Shown one piece after another: positions 1-10,733 of a stretch of 64,000 bases of DNA; the first letter of the stretch is position 1, and every line of letters begins with the position of its first letter. The DNA is taken from assembly GCF_964204645.1 (NCBI RefSeq), contig NC_134025.1, forward strand, positions 18,196,001 through 18,260,000, given 5' to 3'. The notes below the pieces were generated by a model. The model worked only from the letters and a program-made list of their open reading frames with translations. It made no database searches and was not told the DNA's origin. The translations under genes were made by a program, and so were the position numbers. This DNA is from Tubulanus polymorphus (Eukaryota; Nemertea; Palaeonemertea; Tubulaniformes; Tubulanidae).

Positions 1-2060
1 TATCAGGGTATGATGCTAATTTATTTATCAAACAGCTATGTCATAAAATAGAAGAATTCAATAATGAAATGGAAAGATTAAATTCAAATAGATCAAAAGA
101 TAAAATACCAACTTATAAATTTAAAATGTTAGCTAAAACATCTGAGAATTATATATCTTTCCAATTTGGGTGTCTAAGATTTATAGATTCATATAGATTT
201 TTAAGCAGTTCATTAGATAATTTATCAAAATCATTAGTTGATGATGAATTAAAGATATTAAAGCAACACTATCCAAATAATGATGATTTTCAATTAATGA
301 GATATAAAGGCGCAATTCCATATTCATTTTTATAATTCACATAATGATTTATATACAACTGAATTATTAAAAGAACAATTCTATGATGAATTAAAAAATG
401 AATATGTTAAAGATGAAGTTTATAATACAACATTGAATATTTGGAATAATTTCAAAATAAAAAATCATGGACAATTAGTAGATTTATATTTAAAATCAGA
501 TGTATTATTATTAACTGATATATTCGAAAGGTTTAGAGATGTAAATCTAAAATATTTTAATATTGATCCTTGCAATTGTTATTCTAGTCCAGGTTTAACT
601 TGGGATTGTGGTTTAAAATTTACAGATATAAAAATGGATTTGTTAACAAATATAGATCAATTATTATTATTTGAAAAATCTATAAGAGGAGGAGTTTCAT
701 GTGTATTAGGCGATAGATATTTCAATGTAAATGATAACCCTGGATATAAGTTATTATATATAGATGCAAATAATTTATATGGTTGGGCAATGATGGAACC
801 TCAACCTTATAGAGTATTTGGAATGACTGAAGTTTTACAACATGAAAATAATGATAAATTTGATTGGAAGAAAAGAATTCTAGATATTGCAGATGATTCA
901 GACACTGGTTACTTTTTTGTGGTAGATTTAGAATATCCTGAAAACATTAAGTTTAAATCTAGAAATCTAGCATACTGTCCCGAACATAAAACTGTAACAC
1001 ATGAAGAATTATCAAGTTATCAAAAAAGAATTAAACCTGATAATCATATTCATACAGAAAAGTTAATGGTAACTCAAGAAGATAAATATAATTATGTAGT
1101 GCATTATAGAATGTTAAAATTCTATTTGAATCAAGGAATGGTTCTAAAAAAAAGTACATAGATATATTTCATTCAGTCAATCTAAATGGTTAGAAAAATA
1201 TATAGATTTTAACACCAAACAGAGAACTAAAGCTAAAACTGATTTTGAGAACGATTTTTTCAAACTAACGAATAATGCATTCTATGGTAAGACTTGTGAG
1301 AATATTAGAAATAGAAATGATATTGAGTTGGTGAGCAAAGGTAAAAGAATTAGACATTTACAAACATATCCTAAATTTATTGGTAACAGAATATTTGATG
1401 AAAATTTAGCTGCAGTTAAAATGAAAAGAACTTCTATGAAATTTAATAAACCAATTTATGTTGGAGCTACAGTTTTAGAAATATCAAAGTTACTAATGTA
1501 TAAATTCTATTATAACGTATTAAACCTCATTTTGGAGAAAAGCGCATAGAAATCTTATATTTTGATACCGATAGTTACATATTAAAGATTAAAACTAATA
1601 ACATAACAGATGATTTAAAAACATTAAAACATAATTTTGATTTCAGTAATTATCCAAAAGATCATGAATTGTGAACAATGATAATAAAAAGGTGCCTGGT
1701 AAATTCATTGGAATTCGATCTAAAATGTATAGTTATAGAACTAAAGAACATGAAGCTAAAAAGTTAAAATGTATAACAAAAAGTGTAGTAGAAAAGAATA
1801 TTCATTTTAAAGATTACATCAATTGTATATTCAATGAAGAAGTTAGAAAACATAAGATGAAATGTTTACGATCTGAAGATCACGAGATGTTTATTGAAGA
1901 GATAGAGAAGATAAGTTTAAACCCATTCGATGATAAAAGATATATTCTGGATGATGGTATACACGCAGTTGCTTATGGTTGCAATTTAGAAGAATACTTA
2001 AAATTTAAAAGAGAAGAAGAGAAAGAAAAGGAAATAATGAACAGGATTCTAAAATGTTAA
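1..2060 (+). pseudogene. Polinton protein-primed DNA polymerase B, 3' part, broken (copy A)
   Basis: The window opens inside a family B polymerase. Reading pieces in shifting frames match the copy B PolB (18448-23517) from its GYD exonuclease-region motif to the LNPFDDKR block near the C-terminus. Polymerase motif A (DANNLYGWAMM, about 760-800) and motif C (YFDTDSYILK, about 1558-1587) are visible. Motif C is uninterrupted, so this copy is an intein-free allele of the site occupied in copy B. Frameshifts occur near 332, 1150, 1530 and 1670, and NNSFYG of motif B reads NNAFYG near 1270. It ends at a stop at 2058-2060, about 30 bp before the HNH gene. It is a decayed gene; the family assignment is secure. 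Confidence 0.93.
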
Positions 2061-2088
2061 TCAATTTTAGTAAAAATATGTATAATAA

Positions 2089-2774
2089 ATGGAGTCAGAA
2101 CAATCACAAACTATAAATATTCACCATAAGAAATGTTCAAAATGTGAATTAGATAAATCATTATCAGAATATCATAATAAAAAAAACTCAGAAAGATGGT
2201 AAGCAAAGTTATTGTAAAACTTGTAGTAAACTAAGTGACAAACAAAATTATAGAAATAATACTGAAACACGCAAGGATAAGATTGAGCAATATCAAGCAA
2301 ATGATAGAGAATATTATAATGAACTGAATAAGAATTATCAAAAAGAAAGGCGCCGAACAGATTTTAATTTTGAATTGAAATAATGTTTACGGTCTAGATT
2401 ATCACATTTATTCAGTAAAGATTAACATTCAGTTACACTATCTAATTTATTGGATTGTTCAGATGAATTTCTCAAATGCTGGATTATATATCAGGTCAAT
2501 GAAAAAATGAATATGAATAATTATGGTGAATATTTCCACATTGATCATGTGTTGCCGATTTCTAAATTTAACATGAATGATGAACACAATCAGAAATTAA
2601 TTTGGAATTGGAAAAAATTTAAGACCCCTTGAAAAGAAGGAAAATATTAGGAAAGGAAATGAACTAGATTTACAGTTATATTTCGAACAGTTAGATAAAG
2701 CAAAGAAATTCATTGAATTATGGAATAGTGATCCAAATAATGAAAAATATGTTGAATCTTTATTGAGTGGTTAA
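2089..2774 (+). pseudogene. HNH-type zinc-binding protein, broken (copy A)
   Basis: This is homologous to the intact gene at 43668-44336. It starts with ATG in the context ATAATAAATG right after PolB and ends at the stop at 2772-2774. It keeps the N-terminal CSKCE..C..C zinc-ribbon-like block, the core FHIDHVLPISKFN and the downstream N.NW..L..LEK block typical of HNH nucleases. Internal frameshifts (around 2190 and 2625) and in-frame stops break it. HNH proteins of this layout are common in large DNA viruses and phages, often as selfish or DNA-processing enzymes; whether this one is cargo or part of Polinton replication is not known. Confidence 0.8.
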
Positions 2775-3110
2775 AGAATATTTTGTGGATTTATAATCGA
2801 GGATCCGAAATGACTTATCTGGACAGTTATTGTAACTGCTCCTATAGATAGACAAAAGTAGTGGGTATTAAATCCTAATTCAAATAAAATATATTAAAAA
2901 TTACATATCTTTAACTAGCCATTATTTCTATTATATTTTTATTCAAAATCTATTATTTCTTTTAAAAAAGAGATTAAAAATAGATTTTGATAAGATTTGA
3001 ATAAAGATTCTTTAACTTCGAATAGAAATTCTTTACCTTAACCAAGCTAGTATTAACTAAAGAGTTACTAGTACCATTTTATATTTTTTTCGCTTTTTTC
3101 TCTAATATAA
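2775..3110. other. AT-rich leader region, repeated elsewhere in the window
   Basis: No gene is seen here. The stretch contains inverted AT-rich tracts and the phrase about actgctcctatagatagac. Related copies lie at 34423-34680 (inverted) and 45945-46218, each time next to the start of the 195-residue membrane protein gene or its remnant. It probably holds that gene's promoter; the last bases before the ATG at 3111 are T-rich and end in TATAAATG. Confidence 0.5.
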
Positions 3111-3698
3111 ATGTCAAAGAAATCGAGTAAAAATAGTATTGATATTGACAAGACAATTGAAGATTTAGGTATTACAGATAATAAAGATACAGTTGTTACT
3201 AATTGTATTCAAAATAATAATATTGATTGTAAATACTATTTAACATGTAAGCATCATCTAGAATTATTAATTGCCAGCGGAAAGTGTAACGAATTCCTAA
3301 ATAGAATTATAACTTTACAAGAATTAGATAATATGAAACCAGATAAAGTAATAAAATATTTCAAAATATATGAAGAAGCTAGATTAGCTCGAATAAATGA
3401 TTCTATTTCGGATGGAATAGTTGAATGTTATTCTAAGTTATGTAACCGAGTAATACCAATTGATGATGAAAATAAATTATATACTGATTTAAAAAATGAT
3501 TACTTAGTTATGACAGAACTACAAAAATGGGTTGGATACGCTTCATTCCGATTAGGCGGAATAATGATATTAATTTCTACGGGCGTAATAACATGTTTTA
3601 ATTTCAAACCTACAGTAAATAAACCAGATAATATCGAATCAGATAATAAATCAGAAGATATTGAATCAGAACAAAAATTAACTAAAATGAATGAGTGA
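3111..3698 (+). CDS. Polinton-associated membrane protein of unknown function (195 aa)
   Basis: I do not recognise a family. The protein has a hydrophilic N-terminus, a Cys-containing block at residues 40-60 (CKYYLTCKHHLELL), a helical middle, and one probable membrane segment near residues 145-165 (FRLGGIMILISTGVITCF), followed by an acidic, Asn/Lys/Ser-rich tail. The start follows a T tract and TATAAATG, the gene-start signature seen throughout these elements. The stop overlaps the next gene by 8 bp, suggesting a linked pair. Broken relatives lie at 33975-34393 (minus, fused to integrase), 46219-46370 and 50546-51060, so it is a standard gene of this Polinton family. Confidence 0.75.
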   Translation: MSKKSSKNSIDIDKTIEDLGITDNKDTVVTNCIQNNNIDCKYYLTCKHHLELLIASGKCNEFLNRIITLQELDNMKPDKVIKYFKIYEEARLARINDSISDGIVECYSKLCNRVIPIDDENKLYTDLKNDYLVMTELQKWVGYASFRLGGIMILISTGVITCFNFKPTVNKPDNIESDNKSEDIESEQKLTKMNE

Positions 3699-4032
3699 TG
3701 ATACTAAGAAGAAGCCTAAATCTGAAAAACAAATTAAATGGGCTAGGGAATTAGGTAAAAGATCTTCAGAATTAAAAAGAGCTAAGAAAAAGAAATTAAC
3801 TGTGATAAATGAATCGCAGAAATTATCTGATATTAATTCGAATGATAATTTATCTAATGCTTCTAATACTGGAAGAAAAAATTACTTATATATTACAATT
3901 GGGTTAATCACAGTAATTATATTCTCTGGCGTAATATATAAATCTAAATTCAAATCTAATAATAATGAAGATGATAAACCTATTATACCAGAAAATAAAT
4001 CAAATGATAAAGTCATTGAAACTAAACCATGA
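3691..4032 (+). CDS. Small basic single-pass membrane protein (113 aa), function unknown
   Basis: The gene overlaps the end of the 195-aa gene by 8 bp in another frame. The first 40 residues are very Lys/Arg-rich (KKKPKSEKQIKWARELGKR), followed by a low-complexity Ser/Asn stretch, one hydrophobic segment (LYITIGLITVIIFSGVIY, about residues 68-86) and a charged C-terminal tail. A relative follows the 195-aa homologue at about 51095-51450. The basic N-terminus plus membrane anchor resembles small virion or membrane proteins of Polinton-like elements, but no function can be assigned. Confidence 0.7.
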   Translation: MSDDTKKKPKSEKQIKWARELGKRSSELKRAKKKKLTVINESQKLSDINSNDNLSNASNTGRKNYLYITIGLITVIIFSGVIYKSKFKSNNNEDDKPIIPENKSNDKVIETKP

Positions 4033-4061
4033 TTATTATTAATGGATTAAAATAAGATGAA

Positions 4062-4877
4062 AAAAGAACAATATTTCTGGATATTAAATGTTATAGATAT
4101 ATTCAGTAGATACGCTTGGTTTATTCCAATCAAAAATAAAACAGGTATAGAAGTTACTAATCCGTTCAAGTTAATATTTAAAGAAGCTATTCCAGGTAAG
4201 ATACAATTTGATGAAGGTAAGGAATTTTAAAATAAACATTTTAAAAAATTATTATCTGATAACAGTATAGAATATTTTTCAACACACTCTAATAAAAAAG
4301 CATCTATTATAGAAAGATTTAATAAAACATTGAAAACTAGAATGTGGAAATATTTTATAGCAAATGAAACATATAAATATATCGATGTATTAGAGGATTT
4401 AGTGAAAGGTTATGATAATTCTAAACATTCAAGTATTGGTGTGAAACCTATACAAGCTAGAAGAGAAGATAATTCAGAAATAGTTTGGAACAATTTATAT
4501 GGTGCATTTGTAACGCATGATTTTGGAGAACCTTAATTTAAAATTGGTCAACATGTTAGAATATCTAAATATAGAAAAACATTTTATAAAGGTTATACTC
4601 CAAATTTTACGGGACAAATATTCAAGATTAAAAAGATATCAACTAAACCTTTTGTTTATAGATTAGTAGGTTTAAAAGATGAAGATATATTAGGTTATTC
4701 CTATGAACAAGAATTATCGCTTGTACCAAATCCAGATGATATAGAATACAAACTAGAAAAAGTATTGAAAACAAAAACTCTTAAAGGAAAAAGTATTCTT
4801 TGGTTGAATATAAAGGGTATGATGATAAATTTAATGAATGGATTTTATCTATTAAAATTAAAAGAATAAATGAATAA
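4062..4877 (+). pseudogene. Polinton retroviral-type (RVE) integrase, truncated and broken (copy A)
   Basis: This is a DDE integrase whose N-terminal zinc-binding part is missing. The catalytic core shows VIDIFSRYAW (first Asp), FDEGKEF (second Asp) and SIIERFNKTLK (Glu). After the core comes YNNSKHSS-type sequence and an SH3/chromo-like C-terminal part (FKIGQHVRISKYRKTF, about 4540-4590). In-frame stops occur at about 4228 and 4534 and a frameshift near 4800. The frame ends at TAA 4875-4877, overlapping the ATPase start by 8 bp, which suggests that integrase and ATPase are expressed from adjoining genes. In active Polintons the enzyme inserts the linear element and makes 6-bp target duplications. 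Confidence 0.9.
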
Positions 4878-5481
4878 AGATTTATTTATATTTGAACCGC
4901 ATAATATGTTAGTTACTGGGGTAACAAATTGTGGTAAAACACATTTCATATTAGATTTATTAGAAACTATTTATAAGAATCATTTTGATAATATAATATT
5001 ATTCTGTCCTTCTTATGAAATGAATAAAACATATAATAGAGATATAGTTAAGATAAAAAAGTTTATTATATTAGATCCTAAAACAGTTAAAGAAAATTTA
5101 GATAATTGTATTAAAATAGCAATCGATATTTACAAAGGATCTAATACATTATTCATTATAGATGATTGTGCTAATTTACATGATTCAAAAGTTAGAGAAA
5201 GTGAGATATGTTATCTGGCTTTCTCTGGGAGACATTTTGGGATAACAACATTGGTTTTAAATCAAAAATATAATTCAATTGTTAAAGATTTTTGAGAAAA
5301 CATTAGATTTCTAGTTTTATTCTACAATAAAGATAGAAAATCGATGCAACAATCATTGGAAGAAAATCAAATTATACCTACTGAATTACATGATGAATAT
5401 ATGAATAAATTAAAAAGTAATAAAGGTTCAAAATTATTACTGCGGCTTCAATTTCCTTATGAATATAAATTTATGAAATAA
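4870..5481 (+). pseudogene. Polinton genome-packaging ATPase (FtsK-HerA/A32-like), one in-frame stop (copy A)
   Basis: This gene is nearly identical to the intact minus-strand gene at 32398-33009. Walker A is GVTNCGKTH at about residues 17-25 and Walker B is LFIIDDCAN at about residues 95-103. A TGA at 5293-5295 interrupts it at residue 142 where copy B has Arg (a CGA/AGA-type codon), and the reading frame continues to TAA 5479-5481. The family powers DNA packaging into capsids in Polintons and related large DNA viruses. The start is in ATAAATG context, overlapping the integrase stop. Confidence 0.9.
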
Positions 5482-5499
5482 GGTATTTCAAATAATTAA

Positions 5500-5860
5500 T
5501 ACCCCCTTGTGTCTTTATTGTCTTTAGTAGTTTTAGTACTTTTAGTACATAAAGAATACATCTTTATTATATTCGTACTGATATAAATTATTTTTAAAAC
5601 TACTAAACTACTAAAGACAATAAAGACACATAGATTTATCATTGCTGAATCAAATATAAATGATAAATCTGTGAGATAAATAAATCTATGATATTTATTA
5701 CTGAATCAAATATATATAAAAAATCTATGTGTGTTTGTTATGTCTTTATTATCTTTACTACTTTTATTACTTTTAGTACATAAAGAATATATCTTCCTAT
5801 AATAGTTATAATTGCAGAAGCCATTTATTTAATAAAGAAAATTACGTATTTATATAGGAG
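5500..5860. terminator. Palindromic AT-rich region between convergent genes
   Basis: Here the plus-strand ATPase meets the minus-strand capsid-cluster genes. A long hairpin pairs about 5506-5535 with 5600-5633 (core tctttattgtctttagtagt and its complement), and a third partial copy of the same sequence follows at about 5740-5795. No coding potential is seen. The position between converging genes and the stem-loop suggest a bidirectional transcription end, as at 32272-32352 in copy B. Confidence 0.5.
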
Positions 5861-5861
5861 G

Positions 5862-6073
5862 AATATATTTTTGTTTTTCTAAATAATCAATAGTTAAATT
5901 AGATAAAAGTAACTGCTAATGTTAATTGTAAAATATCATTGATATCAAATCTATCAACATTAACACTTCCCATTTTAAATACTTTTTTAATACCACTGAA
6001 TAACCAACAGTTCCAACTGATAGTAATGCTCCATTATATAAACCAGTTATTATCCACTTCTGATCCGCAATTT
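5862..6073 (-). pseudogene. Decayed homologue of the 73-aa two-helix membrane protein (copy A)
   Basis: Read on the minus strand, this matches the protein at 25981-26202, beginning WIITGLYNGALLSVGTVGYS. The start codon is changed (ATT where copy B has ATG), and a frameshift/stop falls in the last third. It directly precedes (on minus) nothing coding and follows the 113-aa homologue, keeping the copy B gene order. Confidence 0.75.
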
Positions 6074-6076
6074 ATT

Positions 6077-6399
6077 TAGAAAAAAATTACTATCTTCAAA
6101 ATATTTAGTTATCTTAGTTATAATTATTTCAACATTTATAATATTATTAGTTTCATTTTCATATATTTCAGTTATTATTATTTTTAATATCATCAATAAT
6201 AAAATCTTCATCTAATTCATAAAATCTTAAAGACTCTCTAATTGAATCAGTGATCTTTTCTACATTAAAAGTTTCTTTATTTACTGTTGTTTCATATTCA
6301 AATGTTGTTTCATTAAAAAATGTAATTCATGTATTTCATTTCTTTTTCGCGTTTAAAATCAAATCCAAAACATATACTCGGTCCAACAGTTATATTCAT
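6077..6399 (-). pseudogene. Decayed homologue of the small protein at 25639-25980 (copy A)
   Basis: The minus strand starts at an ATG in TATAAATG context (6397-6399) with MNITVGPSICFGFDFK, identical in phrase to the copy B protein. The frame then breaks repeatedly. It sits between the penton-like gene and the 73-aa homologue exactly as in copy B. Confidence 0.75.
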
Positions 6400-6417
6400 T
6401 TATATAGTGAAAAATTA

Positions 6418-7163
6418 TTCTTTACATCTTATAACTAATTCATAAATTACAGGAGAATTATTTAAATCAATTAAGCATCCATTATGATTTCTTATTTCTA
6501 ACTTAAAATTATTAAATTTTGGAATACAAGGTTTAAAATCACATTCAGCTAAATTATAATTTATTTGTGTTCCAAATTGTTTAACATTTTTAATAGTAAA
6601 ATATTTAATATACTAGAATTACAAATTGTATCTTTAGTTGCTTCGAAAGTTTTTACAGGGTCGATTAAATTGCAATAAATATAAACGTGTGTAAAAGGCA
6701 TTAAGTTTGGTCTAGCTTCGGCATTACGTATCCTCTGGGTTAATTCCTAACAGTTTAGCTATATGTTTTCTAACCACAAATTGATGTTCATCATTAGCTA
6801 ACTTTATTCTTACTTTATTATTGATATCACTTTAAAAAAATTTAATTCCAAATCCAACAGACCCACCCATTTTTAAACGAGCTCTTTTATTAATTTCTTG
6901 CGCTAATGTTTCTAAATTATATAATCCTGGTTTTAAAATAGATGATACCATTTATTCAAATTTCTAGCATGAACTAAAAAAGCTAAATGATCAAGACTTT
7001 TATTCGATATATTGTAAAAAGAGTAACATAAACTTACATTTACTAATTTTAAATCTACACAATTTTGATATTCCCTATCTAATTGTACTAGTAAATTATG
7101 AGATTTATAATTTTTAAGCCTTCTTGAATCAACAAATATTCTATATTCCTTTAATTCTACCAT
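6418..7163 (-). pseudogene. Penton-like minor capsid protein, broken (copy A)
   Basis: Minus-strand pieces match the copy B protein at 24864-25622 over most of its length: N-terminus MVELKEYRIFVDSRRLKNYKSH, the central HVYIYCNLIDP-like block, and the C-terminal RNHNGCLIDLNN and YELVIRCKE blocks. Frameshifts near 6720, 6840 and 6930 and a stop disrupt it. It is part of the capsid gene cluster, here reversed relative to the integrase/ATPase block. Confidence 0.85.
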
Positions 7164-7177
7164 TTATTTTACATATT

Positions 7178-7335
7178 TTATTCGAAATCTATATCATGGT
7201 GCCCTTTTTCATTCTTACCTTTATATATAAAATAGAAATCACCTGAACATAATTCTTCAATATCTTCACTTGATAATCTATTAAATCTATCTGGTAAATA
7301 TGTTCTGAATTTATATTTGATGATAAATTTAATGA
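7178..7335 (-). pseudogene. 3' end of an unidentified Polinton gene
   Basis: An open minus-strand frame runs from the junction with the Penelope-like element near 7335 to a TAA at 7178-7180, with LPDRFNRLSSEDIEELCSGD visible. It lies just upstream of the penton-like start. Nothing in copy B matches it at the same position, where a zinc finger gene is divergent instead. It may be the C-terminus of a gene lost at the Penelope junction. Confidence 0.4.
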
Positions 7336-7430
7336 CCCACCACGTACGAGTATCCCAGAAACACCCGCCTATTTAAATGAAGAAATCCCACACTTCGAAT
7401 TTAAAATTATACGATTAAATTTATTCTTAC

Positions 7431-7480
7431 GAAACCACAACGTTTCGGCTGTTGACTAACAGCCATCATCAGGTGGAATG
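7431..7480 (-). ncRNA. Hammerhead ribozyme-like motif in the PLE terminal region
   Basis: On the minus strand the CUGAUGA box (7466-7472) is followed by an extra U, a five-pair stem (GGCUG/CAGCC) with an eight-base loop, and then GAAAC. CCAC before the box can pair with GUGG after GAAACGUU, which would be stem I; stem III would be only the palindromic ACGU. PLEs of many animals carry hammerhead motifs in their terminal repeats. The extra U and minimal stem III make self-cleavage uncertain. Confidence 0.5.
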
Positions 7481-8044
7481 ACCAGAAAAACAAGTAACAA
7501 AGCATATAAACTCACAGGATCTAAAATAGAAGCAGTGTGTCAAAATTGAAGATAAACAGACCAAGCAATAAAACATCAAGGGGTACCGTGGAAACCACAG
7601 CAATTCTAAACAGTTCAGAGTAAAAACAAATTATGTAACTATTTGAAGTGGACTGAAGAGAGTGGCGATAACAGAGTGACACATAGTGACATTAACCCAA
7701 ATCTAATAAAGAGTTGATGTGTCTGAATAATAATTGGTTATGTGGATAAAAACCAGTATTTAAATTAGTAGATAAATTGGATTTCGGAAGTTTACATATA
7801 AGGGCTGATTCCACTATGTGTCTCTTATGAATATCTCTACAAGGATAGATTAGTTTCGAATTCTGAAAGTCAAATTGGTGATTGGTTGTAAAGACATGAT
7901 TTGCTATTCCACTCTCAGGCTTTTGGTTGCGGATATCTATTTTGTGTTCTTTAATACGCTGACTGAGAGTAATTGGGAAAGTAGGCTTTCAGATCAGAGG
8001 TCGAAGGTCGACCACTCATCACCACAAGTAATTTTTTTTCCTAA

Positions 8045-8215
8045 TAAATAGGAGATAGAAAAGCATTCTTAGCAACAATAAATAACAGAATTAAACCAAC
8101 AAAAAAAAAATTTGAAATAAAAAAGTTAGTTGATGTTACAAAAGAAATTGAACATAAGATATTGAAATTAGAAAAGATAAAAACTAAATATGGAGAGAAA
8201 GTATCAGCGAATTAA
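8045..8215 (+). pseudogene. Left-arm copy of terminal small ORF
   Basis: This is the inverted counterpart of 14508-14677. The start codon reads ATA (in aataaatagg) where the right arm has ATG. The C-terminal part encodes a helical, Lys/Glu-rich stretch (VDVTKEIEHKILKLEKIKTK). A frameshift in an A-rich run separates the two parts. Confidence 0.5.
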
Positions 8216-8280
8216 GAAATAAAAATAAGTTTAGAAAAATTAAATTTTTTTTTTTTTCCTTTTTCCAAAAATAAACACAC

Positions 8281-8540
8281 TTTTTAATATAAAAGCGCTA
8301 ATAAAATGATAAAATTGTTCAATATTAAAAGTGTGAGTATAATAATTTAGATTTTCAATATTAAAAGTGTGAGTAAAGTGTGAGTAAAATGATAAAATTG
8401 TTCAATATTAAAAGTGTGAGTAAAGTGTGAGTAAAATAATTGAGATTTTCAATATTAAAAGTGTGAATAAAGTGTGAGTAAAATAATTGAGATTTTCAAT
8501 ATTAAAAGTGTGAGTAAAGTGTGAGTAATAATTTTGTTAT
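8281..8540. repeat. GTGTGAG iteron array, left arm
   Basis: A unit of about 46 bp (core ttcaatattaaaagtgtgag followed by taaagtgtgagtaaaat) is repeated about five times between the terminal ORF and the zinc-finger protein gene. Each unit contains one or two GTGTGAG heptamers. The mirror array is at 14180-14440, and one unit survives in the second element (62515-62550). Spacing and position suggest protein binding sites for replication or transcription. Confidence 0.7.
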
Positions 8541-8546
8541 AAAAAT

Positions 8547-9201
8547 GAAGAAAGAAGAACCCAACTTCAAAATCGAAATCAATGAAACCAATAAATCATT
8601 TTCACAGTTTAACATTAGAAATTATATTTCAGCAACAAATTTAGTTTAAGGAAGACAATATAAAATTGATAATATTACTGTAATTAATCAAATATTATTA
8701 AATGAAACATATTTAATTACTGAACTAATAGATACTTTAGATAATGGCGCCAAAAATCCTAAAATATTTAATACAGTTTTAAATTATAAAGGTAATTTAG
8801 ATGAAAACATAATAAATATTCTTAAATTTCCTTTTAATGAAAGAGAAAGTGATATAATACTTTCAAAAGGTAATGATAGGATAGACTTAAGAATTGAAAA
8901 ACGACAATTATATTATTGTAATTTTGATAATAAACAAATTATTTATAATGAAAATACATCAAATATTGAAATTCAATGTGATTTAGAAAACAATAATTCT
9001 TTTAAAGATATTGCAATTCAGTGTGATTTAGAAAATAGTAAATCTTTTAAACATATCGCAATGCAATGTGATTTAGAAAATGAATTCAAAAGATTTAATC
9101 CTAATGAAAAAATTCATTGTTATTGCGGAGGTAAATATTCAAAATCACATAAATCAAAGCATTACCAAACAATTTAACATAAAAACTGGTGTAAAGAGTA
9201 A
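8547..9201 (+). pseudogene. Left-arm copy of zinc-finger-ended protein, broken
   Basis: This is nearly identical to the right-arm gene at 13509-14165, starting at ATG 8547 (MKKEEPNFKIEI). In-frame TAA codons at about 8647 and 9176 interrupt it. The acidic repeats IQCDLEN and the Cys/His C-terminus are still readable. Confidence 0.85.
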
Positions 9202-9273
9202 CAATTCTACATTGAAAATAAATTAAATAGTCAAATAATTATTGAATTTAGTTAAATGATTTAAATATCTAAT

Positions 9274-10612
9274 AGACTGTTGAAATGATAAATTGTTTGG
9301 CTATTAAAATGATAAATTGTTTGACAGATTGAAATGATAAACTGTTTGACAGTTGAAATGATAAATTGTTTGACAGTTTAAATGATAAATTGTTTGACAG
9401 TTGAAATGATAAATTGTTTGACAGTTTAAATGATAAATTGTTTGACATTTGAAATGATAAATTGTTTGACTGTTGAAATAATTTGACAGTTGAAATGATA
9501 AATTGTTTGACAGTTGAAATGATAAATTGTTCGACTATTGAAATGATAAATTGTTTGACAGTTGAAATGATAAATTGTTTGACCGTTGAAATGATAAATG
9601 GTTTGACAGTTAAAATGATAAATTGTTTTGACAGTTTTAATGATAAATTGTTCGACTATTGAAATGATAAATTGTTTGACAGTTGAAATGATAAATGGTT
9701 TGACAGTTGAAATGATAAATTGTTTGAAAGCTGAAATGATAAATTGTTCGACAGTTGAAATGATAAATTGTTCGACTGTTGAAATGATTTGACAGTTGAA
9801 ATGATAAATTGTTTGACAGTTGAAATGATAAATTGTTTGACAGTTGAAATGATAAATTGTTTGGTAGTTGAAATGATAAATTGTTTGACAGTTGAAATGA
9901 TAAATTGTTTGACAGTTGAAATGATAAATTGTTCAACTGTTGTAATGATAAGACAGTTGAAATGATAAATTGTTTGACAGTTGAAATGATAAATTCTTTG
10001 ACAGTTGAAATGATAAATTGTTTGACAGTTGAAATGATAAATTGTTCGACTGCTGAAATGATAAATTGTTCGGCAGTTGAAATGATAAATTGTTTGACAG
10101 TTGAAATGATAAATTGTTTGACAGTTGAAATTATATATTGTTCGTCTGTTGAAATGATAAATTGTTCGGCAGTTGAAATGATAAATTGTTTGACAGTTGA
10201 AATGATAAATTGTTTGACAGTTGAAATGATAAATTGTTCGACTGCTGAAATGATAAATTGTTCGGCAGTTGAAATGATAAATTGTTTGACAGTTGAAATT
10301 ATAAATTGTTCGACTGTGGAAATGATAAATTGTGTGACAGTTGAAATGATAAATTGTTTGACAGTTGAAATGATAAATTGTTCGACTGTTGAAATGATTT
10401 GACAGTTGAAATGATAAAATGTTTGACAGTTGTAATGATAAATTGTTCGACTGTTGAAATGATGAGACAGTTGAAATAATAAAATGTTTGACAGTTGAAA
10501 TGATAAATTGTTTGACAGTTGAAATGATAAATTGTTTGACAGTTGAAATGATAAATTGTTTGACAGTTGAAATGATAAATTGTTTGACAGTTGAAATGAT
10601 AAATTGTTTAGC
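9274..10612. repeat. 24-bp minisatellite, left arm
   Basis: Roughly 50 units of a 24-bp sequence (gaaatgataaattgtttgac plus agtt) run head to tail, with variants such as ttcgactgtt and occasional deleted units. Because the unit is a multiple of three, it gives long open frames with an 8-residue period on both strands; these are repeat artefacts, not genes. The inverted partner is at 12340-13436. Confidence 0.95.
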
Positions 10613-10733
10613 TGTAAATTTAATTGTTATTTGATTTAATCATTTAAAAGTTTAATATTTTAAAAATGATTTTAAAATATTTAAATAAAAACAAGCAAAT
10701 GTTTATTAATTTTCTAATTTCTTTCTTAAATAA

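Noticed and set aside
9929-10402. Long open frames with a MINCLTVE-like 8-residue repeat, also at 9637-9936, 12502-12702 and 12961-13425
   Set aside because: They are translations of the 24-bp minisatellite, open on both strands because the unit is a multiple of three. There is no start context, codon signal or conservation beyond the DNA repeat.
9274-10612. CRISPR-like array
   Set aside because: The units are contiguous 24-bp repeats without unique spacers, and this is animal DNA.
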